This document shows, in pieces, positions 1 to 5,062 of a stretch of 5,062 bases of DNA. Numbering within the stretch: position 1 is the stretch's first letter; each line of letters opens with the position of its first letter. The notes beneath the pieces were generated by a model. The model saw only the letters and a program-made list of their open reading frames with translations. It was not told the origin of the DNA and made no database searches. The DNA comes from an uncultured Planctomycetaceae bacterium. Lineage in GTDB: Bacteria; Planctomycetota; Planctomycetia; Pirellulales; Pirellulaceae. Both the position numbers and the translations under genes were made by a program. The stretch lies in assembly GCA_903927685.1 (NCBI GenBank), contig CAIYOB010001074.1:1-5062 (forward strand), given 5' to 3'.

Positions 1-252
1 AAGCTGTACGATCTTGAGGTGCTTGACCTTTCGGGAACGTCGATCACCGACGCTGGTGTCGCACAACTGTGTTCGCTTCGTCGCCTGCGGCGGCTCTATT
101 GCCTGTTTACTGGACTCACGGATGAGTGCGTCCCTGCAATCACAAACATAGAAAATCTCGAGGTACTGTACATTGACTGCACTGAGGTTTCGGAGGAAGG
201 TGAGCGGGAACTTCGCCGTCTAATGCCATCGTTGCGGATCGACCCTGGGTAA
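1..252 (+). CDS. Leucine-rich-repeat protein, C-terminal end (5' truncated by window)
   Basis: The frame is open from base 1 to the TAA at 250-252, so this is the last 83 codons of a gene that begins outside the window. The GTG at 19 is probably an internal valine and not the start, because in-frame LRR-like sequence (K-L-Y-D-L-E) precedes it. Three LRR units of about 24 residues are visible: one around LEVLDLSGTSITDAGVAQL, one around LRRLYCLFTGLTDECVPAI, and one around LEVLYIDCTEVSEEGERELR. The protein ends shortly after, in MPSLRIDPG. LRRs form curved solenoids that bind other proteins. The repeat style with 'T-x-I/L-T-D' is common in planctomycete LRR proteins. The partner, the cellular location and the N-terminal architecture cannot be seen. 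No clear terminator hairpin with a T-tract follows the stop. Confidence 0.88.
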   Translation, partial: KLYDLEVLDLSGTSITDAGVAQLCSLRRLRRLYCLFTGLTDECVPAITNIENLEVLYIDCTEVSEEGERELRRLMPSLRIDPG

Positions 253-296
253 GGTGACGTGGTATGTATGAGGTAGTGTCAATTCACGCATGCGAC

Positions 297-659
297 TGGC
301 AGCGACAGGGGCGAGTGTCCTGGTTCAGTGAGTTTCGTTCGATGCGAAGGCATAGCAATGGGGTGCCTGCGACGAGGTCGACAAGGGGACCCGCGGCGGC
401 AAGGTCGGTTGGGTAGGACTGTCGCGGTACGTTGTTGGATGACAATCTGGTAGTCGGACGCGACCGATCGGTCGGCGCAGATCGCCGTCGTGCCAAGATT
501 CGTCGGCGTACGTCCTCTACGCCGCGCGACGCAGGGTGACAATCGGCAAATGCATGCGGCCGGTGTGGAACTTAAGATCCAGTTCCAACCGTTGGCCAGA
601 TCAACCATGAATGGGCACGCGGCGCTTCGCGCACGGTGCGGCGCGCGGCCAACGAGCCC
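297..659 (+). repeat. Diverged direct repeat, copy A (partner at 951-1318)
   Basis: This stretch aligns co-linearly with 951-1318; the offset drifts from 654 to 659 because of small indels. Well conserved blocks start with GTGTCCTGG (315 / 969), run through an ATGCGAAG-containing block, GTACGTTGTT (427 / 1081), a GATCG-GTCGGCGCA block, GCCGCGCGACG (521 / 1180) and TGCGGCCGGTGTGGAACT (555 / 1214), and end near AACGRGCCC. Identity is about 84% over 502-600 and clearly lower near 360-415. No transposase, integrase or terminal inverted repeats were seen, so it looks like a dispersed intergenic element or a duplicated gene remnant. The boundaries are by eye, to about 10 bp. Several reading frames cross it, but none is convincing as a gene. 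In the frame of 502 a TAG at 451 closes the upstream side. Confidence 0.85.
461..474. repeat. 14-bp perfect palindrome inside repeat copy A
   Basis: CGACCGATCGGTCG is its own reverse complement. The matching place in copy B (about 1117-1134) has four or five extra bases and is no longer a perfect palindrome, but it can still pair as GCCGA with TCGGC around an 8-base loop. It could be a small hairpin or a dimeric protein site, or chance in GC-rich DNA. Only two copies can be compared here, so no function is assigned. Confidence 0.45.
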
Positions 660-950
660 ACGGTTTGAGACGCGGGCAGCGACAATTCGAATGGGCTACG
701 GTGCCCCGCCCGGCGCGGCCGCTGGTGCTTCTATCGGTCGCTTGTCTCGCGACGCGCGAAGCTCCATCGTCGGTCGAATTCGAGCAACGTTGGCTTGTTT
801 GGCGAGGGCGAATTGGTACGATTGCGGCATCGGCTTGGCATCGCTCCGCGTTCGGTCTGATGCCCAACGGGCCACAGCCGCAGGCGGGCACTTGAGCGAT
901 GGCCGCTCCTGGAACATACTCCTGTAGCGGTATCGGGACGGAGGCACGGA
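660..950. other. Spacer between the two repeat copies, no gene recognised
   Basis: This 291-bp GC-rich stretch separates repeat copies A and B. Short frames are open on both strands, including one starting at an ATG at 611 inside copy A and ending at 895. None shows a recognisable domain, a convincing ribosome binding site or a credible protein composition; they are rich in Arg and Ala, as expected of chance frames in GC-rich DNA. No RNA gene, tandem repeat or terminator was seen. It does not align with the sequence that follows copy B. Confidence 0.6.
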
Positions 951-1318
951 TGGCAGATTCACGGGATGGTGTCCTGGTCCAGCGAGTTCCGTTTGATGCG
1001 AAGCCACAGCGATGGGTTAGCTGCAGTAGGCCAGACTAATGGCTAGGCGGTGTCAAGAACGGTTCGGTAGGTCTGTCGCCGTACGTTGTTCATTGACAAT
1101 TCGGTAGCAGGTTGTGGCCGATCGCTCGGTCGGCGCAAAAACGCCATCGTGACAAGCATCGTCGGGGTTCGTCCTTTACGCCGCGCGACGCCGGCTGACA
1201 ACCGGCAGATGTTTGCGGCCGGTGTGGAACTCAACATTCAATTCCAGCCGCTGGCCCGACCAACCGCGGATGGGGACGCCGGGTCGAGCGGAGGGCGCGC
1301 CGCGTGGGCAACGGGCCC
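951..1318 (+). repeat. Diverged direct repeat, copy B (partner at 297-659)
   Basis: This is the second copy of the element at 297-659, in the same orientation and about 655 bp downstream. Relative to copy A it carries about five extra bases near 1120-1145. In the 33 codons at 1161-1259 it differs from copy A (502-600) in 15 codons, 11 of them synonymous in the forward frame. That hints at coding ancestry for this block. The repeat ends just before the ATG at 1321 of the next candidate gene. An in-frame ATG at 1270 inside the repeat has a counterpart at 611 in copy A. Confidence 0.85.
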
Positions 1319-1320
1319 CA

Positions 1321-1752
1321 ATGCCGACAGCCAGTTTCTCAAATTCCTTTCTCAAGTTCCTGCTTGCCTGGTCGCAACCCGCAGCGGTACAATCACGGCA
1401 GGTCAATTTTCCTTCCGATTCTGGGATTGTTCGGGTCCCCTGCAAGACGCCGACTCGCGGGAAATGGGTGCAATGGGGGACTGCTGTGTTTCTTCCGGCT
1501 CCAGCCGACGACTTTAAGAAGGTGGCCACCGTCTTGAGCAAGTTGTTTCGTACAGGAAAAGAGCGAATCAAGGAGGCGTGTGCATTGGCTTCCGCCTGCC
1601 AAACCGATGCCTTGATTGCCGCGCTGAATGAACTTTATGCTGAGACGAATGTTCCAGACTTTCCGGGCTTCCAGACTCAGAAGTCTGTCGAAAGAGAGTG
1701 GGATTGCTGTTGCGACTGCGAACTTGGGACGGTTATCTGGGACTTGTCGTAA
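1321..1752 (+). CDS. Hypothetical protein, 143 codons, function unknown
   Basis: I do not recognise this protein. The same frame is open further upstream, with ATGs at 1270 and 1213, but those lie inside repeat copy B and give low-complexity Gly/Pro/Arg sequence, so the first ATG after the repeat (1321) is preferred. No good Shine-Dalgarno precedes it, and a GTG at 1468 is an alternative start. The C-terminal half looks the most protein-like. It has a likely amphipathic helical stretch (residues 63-108, with DDFKKVATVLSKLF and ALIAALNELYAE) followed by an aromatic, cysteine-rich end with Cys129, 130, 131 and 133 (WDCCCDCELG) and terminal WDLS. The cysteine cluster could bind metal or be a broken motif; this is inference. 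The gene ends 46 bp before the WD40 gene start on the same strand, so co-transcription is possible. It may also be a decayed fragment. Confidence 0.45.
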   Translation: MPTASFSNSFLKFLLAWSQPAAVQSRQVNFPSDSGIVRVPCKTPTRGKWVQWGTAVFLPAPADDFKKVATVLSKLFRTGKERIKEACALASACQTDALIAALNELYAETNVPDFPGFQTQKSVEREWDCCCDCELGTVIWDLS

Positions 1753-1798
1753 GTCGAAAGGCGCAGTCCGTTAATCTGTTATACGTCCACCACAAAAG

Positions 1799-2121
1799 AT
1801 GAACCAGCTACTCACGTTTTTGGCTGTAACGTGCTTCACCGCCCAGGATCCGGTCACGGGAGGTGGACCTGATGCCTTCGGGGACCAGTTGCCTGTTGGC
1901 GCAATTATCCGACTTGGAACGACTCGGATGCGAATCACGGCTGAATCTGTTGCTGTGACGATCTCTTCCGACAGCAAAATCTTGGCGACTGCGGATTCGC
2001 GGCACAGCGTGATTCGACTGTGGGATGTGTCCAGCGGCTGGCACCTCAAGGATTTGGCAGATCCGGGTTCATCTCAAAGCTACATTCGACTCGAGTTCTC
2101 TCGCGACTCGCGCAATCTAAT
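1799..2121 (+). pseudogene. WD40-repeat protein, 5' fragment (interrupted by IS)
   Basis: This is the N-terminal part of a WD40 protein split by the insertion at 2122. The start ATG at 1799 is the only sensible choice, because an in-frame TAA lies at 1772-1774; the Shine-Dalgarno is weak or absent. Residues 1-16 (MNQLLTFLAVTCFTAQ) are hydrophobic and could be an export signal, although a basic N-region is missing. Residues 29-45 carry a GDQLPVGAIIRLGTTRMRI-type header seen before the propeller in planctomycete WD40 proteins. Blade 1 is residues 51-80 (VAVTISSDSKILATAD, then IRLWDVSSG). Blade 2 starts at about residue 96 and is cut after N106-L107. As the DNA now stands, the frame reads 43 codons into the IS and stops at TGA 2252-2254, giving a 151-residue hybrid unlikely to fold as a propeller. 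Confidence 0.93.
2116..2121. repeat. Target site duplication, left copy (TCTAAT)
   Basis: The six bases TCTAAT directly abut the left IS end and recur directly after the right IS end at 3975-3980. Deleting one copy together with the IS restores the WD40 frame, as expected for a staggered-cut insertion. Confidence 0.93.
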
Positions 2122-2140
2122 CCTTAAACAAGCGAAGGCT
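2122..2140 (+). repeat. Left terminal inverted repeat of the IS
   Basis: CCTTAAACAAGCGAAGGCT is the exact reverse complement of 3956-3974. The match stops at base 20 (C at 2141 against C at 3955), so the repeat is 19 bp. It is the expected transposase binding and cleavage site. Confidence 0.96.
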
Positions 2141-2174
2141 CCGTGGAATTTGCGGGAGAATTTTTCAGAAAACA

Positions 2175-2249
2175 CGAAAACCCTCGGGTTTCTTGGGTGG
2201 TACATGGAGTGTAAGGAATCTCCATCACCTCAGACACGGAGGGTTTTCG
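2175..2249 (+). promoter_or_regulatory. Transposase leader stem-loop that buries the ribosome binding site
   Basis: CGAAAACCCTC at 2175-2185 is the exact reverse complement of GAGGGTTTTCG at 2239-2249. This gives an 11-bp uninterrupted stem that covers the Shine-Dalgarno and all but the last base of the spacer before the GTG at 2251. The 53-nt loop holds a second hairpin, ATGGAG (2204-2209) with CTCCAT (2220-2225), which can extend by GGT (2199-2201) with ACC (2227-2229) past a small internal loop. IS10 and IS50, among others, are known to use such leader structures to block transposase translation on transcripts entering from outside. By analogy, a read-through mRNA from the host gene would carry both arms and be repressed, while an mRNA starting between the arms would not. 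I found no convincing -35/-10 pair between the arms, so the promoter part is inference. Confidence 0.6.
2238..2243 (+). promoter_or_regulatory. Shine-Dalgarno of the transposase (GGAGGG)
   Basis: GGAGGG sits 7 bases before the GTG at 2251, a good match in sequence and spacing. It decides the start in favour of GTG 2251 over the downstream ATG at 2299. Five of its six bases lie in the 3' arm of the leader stem. Confidence 0.75.
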
Positions 2250-2250
2250 A

Positions 2251-3783
2251 GTGAACTTTAGGGTACGAAGAAAGTTGGCCGAACGCAAGCGTCGGATTAT
2301 GGCGCGACTGGACAAGACGAAGTTTGGGCCCGACTGCCCGGTCATATCTGCCTCGAACATCCACTATGAGCTCGCGGATCGCACGCAAGCGATCTCAGCA
2401 GGCGGACTCGGCATGATTCACCAGCTGGTGAAGCAGCTGGGTCTGGATGACGAAATTAATCGGCGACTGGGCATCTTCAAAATTTACTTGCCGTACAGCG
2501 AGTCGGATCATGTGCTCAACATCGCGTACAATCTCCTCGCCGGTGGAACCTGCCTGGAACACCTGGAATTGCGTCGCAATGATGAAGTGTATCTGAACGC
2601 CTTGGGCGCCCAACGGATTCCGGATCCAACCACGGCCGGCGATTTCTGTCGGCGGTTCGAGACGATGCATGTCATCAGCTTGATGGAGACGTTCAACCGC
2701 GCTCGAATCAAGGTCTGGCAACAGCAGCCGGCATCGTTCTTTGAAGAAGCGATCATCGAGGCCGATGGCACGATGGTCGAGACCTATGGCGAATGCAAAG
2801 AAGGAATGGACATCAACTACAAGGGCCAGTGGGGCTATCATCCCCTGCTGATCTCCCTGGCGAATACAGGAGAGCCCCTCTACATCGTGAACCGAAGCGG
2901 AAATCGCCCCAGCCACGAGAACGCCGCTTTCTTCTTAGACCGCTCGATCAGTTACTGCCGCAAGGCTGGTTTTCGGTGCATCCGACTCCGCGGCGACACC
3001 GACTTCACGCAAACGGAGTACCTGGATCAGTGGGACGAGGACGGAGTCAGGTTTGTGTTCGGGATTGACGCCATGCCGAACCTGTACCAACTCGCGGAAA
3101 GCCTGCCGAAACGGGCCTGGAAGCGTCTGGAACGGCCTGAGCGCTATGAGGTCAAGACCGAGCCGCGAGCACGGCCGGAGAAGGTCAAAGAGCAAATCGT
3201 CGAAGAGCGGGAATTTGAGAATATCAAGTTGGTGGCCGAGTACGTAGCCGAATTCACGTACCGCCCGGTGAAGTGCGGGAAGGACTACCGTGTGATCGTG
3301 GTCTGGAAAGACTTGGAAGTCTCGAAAGGGCAGGCCAAGCTCTTCGATAAGTCCGTGTGCTTCTTCTACCTCACAAACGACTGGACAAGCTCCGCCGAGG
3401 AGATTGTCTTCAGCGCTAACGATCGCTGCAATCAGGAGAACTTGATTCAACAACAGAAAAATGGTGTGCATGCCCTAACGGCGCCGCTGGACAACCTGAC
3501 AAGCAACTGGGCCTACATGGCCATAGCCTCGTTAGCTTGGAGTCTCAAGGCGTGGGCCGCTCTGATGATTCCTGTCCATGGCCGTTGGAAAGAGAAGCAC
3601 GAGTCGGAAAAGAAGACGCTTCTTCGAATGGACTTTGTGACGTTCCGCAATGCGATGATTGCCATTCCCGCGCAGATCATTCGGACCGCGGGAAAGATCA
3701 TCTATCGTCTGTTGGCCTGGAACCCCTGGCAATCCGTGTTCTTTCGCTTGGTGGAGCAGTTGAGCAAGCCGTTGCGCTGTTGA
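2251..3783 (+). CDS. IS1380-family DDE transposase, full length (510 aa)
   Basis: This enzyme cuts and joins DNA at the IS ends, binding the 19-bp inverted repeats. The N-terminus (1-20) is very basic. Residues about 46-150 are a helical region of the kind that precedes the catalytic core in this family. The RNase-H-like core carries the likely catalytic triad: Asp172 in IEADGTMV, Asp249 in RLRGDTDF and Glu396 in NDRCNQENLIQQQKNG. Between Asp249 and Glu396 there is a ~145-residue insertion with a charged segment (about 291-325), as in IS4/IS1380-like enzymes. Around the Glu the R-(3)-E-(6)-K part of the IS4-type YREK signature is kept (Arg392, Glu396, Lys403), but the usual Tyr position is Ala389. 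The following APLDNLTSNWAYMAIASLAW segment also resembles IS1380 proteins from planctomycetes. No frameshift or stop is present and the length is normal for the family, so it is probably active. GTG 2251 is supported by GGAGGG; ATG 2299 is the alternative start. The 5' end overlaps the stop of the truncated WD40 frame (GTGA). Confidence 0.95.
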   Translation: MNFRVRRKLAERKRRIMARLDKTKFGPDCPVISASNIHYELADRTQAISAGGLGMIHQLVKQLGLDDEINRRLGIFKIYLPYSESDHVLNIAYNLLAGGTCLEHLELRRNDEVYLNALGAQRIPDPTTAGDFCRRFETMHVISLMETFNRARIKVWQQQPASFFEEAIIEADGTMVETYGECKEGMDINYKGQWGYHPLLISLANTGEPLYIVNRSGNRPSHENAAFFLDRSISYCRKAGFRCIRLRGDTDFTQTEYLDQWDEDGVRFVFGIDAMPNLYQLAESLPKRAWKRLERPERYEVKTEPRARPEKVKEQIVEEREFENIKLVAEYVAEFTYRPVKCGKDYRVIVVWKDLEVSKGQAKLFDKSVCFFYLTNDWTSSAEEIVFSANDRCNQENLIQQQKNGVHALTAPLDNLTSNWAYMAIASLAWSLKAWAALMIPVHGRWKEKHESEKKTLLRMDFVTFRNAMIAIPAQIIRTAGKIIYRLLAWNPWQSVFFRLVEQLSKPLRC

Positions 3784-3955
3784 GACGCAACCTCTCGAAG
3801 CCGAAGTCTGGATGCTTCGGTACCGCCGCCACGCCTAGCCCAAGAATCGTCACCGAATGAAGCACCTGAAACTTGAACGACTACCCGCGGCCGGGGGCCG
3901 GAACGTTCGCGTTGCGCGCCGACGCTTGCGCGAAAAAGCACCGAAAATGCTCATC
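3784..3955 (+). other. Non-coding 3' end of the IS with small hairpins
   Basis: The 172 bases between the transposase stop and the right inverted repeat hold no gene. Three short symmetries are visible: CCGAAG (3801-3806) with CTTCGG (3815-3820), an 8-base loop; CGGCC (3888-3892) with GGCCG (3896-3900), a 3-base loop; and the palindrome GAACGTTC (3901-3908). The first hairpin lies 17 bases after the stop and might slow transcription or protect the mRNA end. No T-tract follows any of them, so a standard intrinsic terminator cannot be claimed. Confidence 0.4.
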
Positions 3956-3974
3956 AGCCTTCGCTTGTTTAAGG
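3956..3974 (-). repeat. Right terminal inverted repeat of the IS
   Basis: AGCCTTCGCTTGTTTAAGG is the exact reverse complement of 2122-2140 and abuts the right TCTAAT copy. It ends the element after base 3974. Confidence 0.96.
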
Positions 3975-3980
3975 TCTAAT
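3975..3980. repeat. Target site duplication, right copy (TCTAAT)
   Basis: This is identical to 2116-2121. In the restored gene only one copy exists, and it encodes part of N106-L107-I108 of the WD40 protein. Confidence 0.93.
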
Positions 3981-5062
3981 ATCGTGTGACACGGACGACC
4001 GCTTGGCAATTTGGAATCTCGCTACAGACCGAATCGTCTCTCGGCTGGGCACCGGCGGGGCGGATTTGCCGTTTTCTCTGTCCCACAACGGTAAGTTTCT
4101 AGCCGCCGGCCATTACGAACGTGGCGGGACTCGTATTGCGTTGTACGACGTTGTCGCCGCACGCAGACTTCGCGACTTCCAGCCGCGTGGATTTGACTCG
4201 GATCAAGGTTCGAAATCGTTATCAGTTGCAGACACATTGATGGCTATGGCGTTCACGGCAGACGATAAAAATCTCGTCCTTGTCGGCCAAGCTGAAACCA
4301 TGGGCGTGCTTTCCTTGGAAACTGGACAGACCAAGATCACAAACCTCGGTGACTTAAGTAGCTGGGACGAACCAGTGGGGTACGACCCGTGGTCAGGAAG
4401 CCCCCACACGATATCGCCCTGCGGCGGCACCGTCGCCACCGCCTTTGAAGGCTTCGTCCGAATCCGGGATGTGGGTACTGGGCAACAATTACACCGCGTC
4501 GCGCATACTGGTACATCAAACGTCGCGTTTTCTCCCGACGGGAAATGCCTTGCTCTGGATAGCAACGAGCTAACTATTCGTCTGTTAGCTCGCACGAACC
4601 TGGAAGAGGTGGGGTCCTTTTCCGGGCACGGTTCACTCGTGCGTCGGCTTCTCTTCTCGAACGATGGCCGGTTCTTGGTCGCGGTCACCGAGCGAGCGCG
4701 GATCTATGTCTGGGACCTTTGCACGAAGCGGCTGCTCGACTATTGTGACGGCCTTGAGTCTGTAGATTCCATCGCTTATTCGCCGGACGGCCATTTGTTG
4801 GGGGCCGCCGGGATTTCTGGGCTACGGCTTTGGGACGAGAAGTCGGGTGCTCTGCTTTGGCGAGCAAGATCGGTCCGTCAGTTCGCCTTTACCGGCAACG
4901 ACCAGGTCGCGGTGCTGACGGGAAAGAAAAATTTCTCTATTTTGACGACCGCCGGGCGAGACGTCGGTCAGGGCGTCGAACTCAAGTGCCAAAGAGTATT
5001 GGGGCCGGATTCCACAGGCGAAGAGGATGAAGTGGCTTATTTCGATCTGTCCGCCGATGGCT
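3981..5062 (+). pseudogene. WD40-repeat protein, 3' fragment (runs off the window)
   Basis: This is the continuation of the WD40 gene that starts at 1799. Joining base 2121 to base 3981 gives the codon ATA and then an open frame from 3982 to the window end: 360 codons, no stop. The joint reads NLISCDTDDRLAIWNL, which completes blade 2. Further blades are visible around 4072-4170 (FSLSHNGKFLAAG, IALYDVV), 4234-4320 (MAFTADDKNLVLVG), 4411-4490 (TISPCGGTVATAF, VRIRDVGTG), 4522-4610 (VAFSPDGKCLAL), 4642-4740 (LLFSNDGRFLVAV, IYVWDL), 4765-4860 (IAYSPDGHLLGAAG, LRLWDEKSG), 4873-4955 and a new one at 5032. About nine to ten blades are therefore visible in at least 468 residues. WD40 propellers are protein-interaction scaffolds; no catalytic domain is visible in this part. 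The fragment has no start of its own, so it is probably not translated while the IS is present. Its C-terminus lies outside the window. Confidence 0.93.

Larger units (their letters stand above)
2122..3974 (+). mobile_element. Complete IS1380-type insertion sequence, 1853 bp
   Basis: Both ends are defined by perfect 19-bp inverted repeats (2122-2140 and 3956-3974) and flanked by a perfect 6-bp direct repeat. The element holds one full-length DDE transposase (2251-3783), a 129-bp structured leader and a 191-bp 3' end including the right repeat. The size, the single transposase frame and ends starting with CC fit the IS1380 family, whose members are usually about 1.6-2 kb with 4-5 bp target duplications. 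The 6-bp duplication here is slightly longer, or is five bases plus a chance match. Perfect ends, perfect duplication and an intact transposase indicate a recent insertion. It splits a WD40 gene in the middle of blade 2, with the transposase in the same orientation as the host gene. I cannot name the ISfinder entry without a search. Confidence 0.96.

Noticed and set aside
279..608. Minus-strand frame of 109 codons across repeat copy A, with a similar one (1043-1237) across copy B
   Set aside because: Similarity between the two follows from the DNA repeat; indels break the correspondence, and first-position changes that are silent on the + strand change residues here. No ribosome binding site or domain.
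1755..1800. Integron attC-like core (TCTGTTATACGTCC) just before the WD40 start
   Set aside because: GTTATAC does not match the GTTRRRY core, and no complementary RYYYAAC arm or long imperfect palindrome is found upstream within the usual attC length.
2395..3471. Long minus-strand frames (2395-2916 and 2935-3471)
   Set aside because: They lie wholly inside the transposase gene, which has clear catalytic motifs; they are antisense shadows.
3801..3820. Hairpin CCGAAG/CTTCGG after the transposase as an intrinsic terminator
   Set aside because: The stem is only 6 bp with an 8-base loop, and no T-run follows.
4203..4688. Minus-strand frame of 161 codons on the right flank
   Set aside because: It is antisense to the unbroken WD40 frame, and its Arg/Pro/Ser-rich sequence has no recognisable domain.
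1..5062. CRISPR array, tRNA, rRNA, toxin-antitoxin, defence or phage genes
   Set aside because: No regularly spaced short repeats, no tRNA-like cloverleaf or TTCRANY context and no such protein motifs were seen on either strand. A new multi-gene system is not supported by this window.

Overview
The window looks like a piece of a planctomycete-type chromosome. It carries the end of a leucine-rich-repeat (LRR) protein with the 'T-x-ITD-x-G' repeat style, and a large secreted-type WD40 protein whose N-terminus has a 'GDxLPxGAIxRLGTxRxR' header familiar from planctomycete WD40 proteins. It also has long, repeat-bearing, GC-rich intergenic DNA and an IS1380-type transposase. The taxonomic assignment is inferred from protein style only; no rRNA or tRNA is present.

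Layout, all supported genes on the + strand. Positions 1-252 are the last ~83 codons of an LRR protein that begins upstream. Positions 253-1320 hold no gene I can confirm. They contain two diverged direct copies (A, 297-659; B, 951-1318) of a ~365-bp element, separated by ~290 bp in which I see nothing. Directly after copy B lies a possible 143-codon orphan gene (1321-1752, function unknown). After a 46-bp gap comes the start (1799) of a WD40-repeat gene.

The main event is that the WD40 gene is broken by a complete insertion sequence at 2122-3974 (1853 bp). The IS has perfect 19-bp terminal inverted repeats, a perfect 6-bp flanking direct repeat (TCTAAT) and one intact 510-codon DDE transposase (2251-3783) of the IS1380 type. 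Removing the IS and one TCTAAT copy restores an uninterrupted WD40 frame across the joint. That frame has no stop from 3982 to the window end, so the ancestral protein was at least 468 residues with about nine or ten WD40-like blades. Because it lacks both a start and a stop here, this 1.08-kb downstream half is easily missed by simple ORF calling.

The IS leader is structured. An 11-bp perfect inverted repeat (2175-2185 with 2239-2249) folds the Shine-Dalgarno and spacer of the transposase into a stem, with a smaller hairpin in its loop. This resembles the arrangement other IS families use to silence transposase translation on read-through transcripts. At this insertion site the truncated WD40 reading frame enters the IS and stops with a TGA that overlaps the transposase GTG start (GTGA). 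Ribosomes translating the disrupted host gene would therefore run through the stem and terminate exactly at the transposase start.
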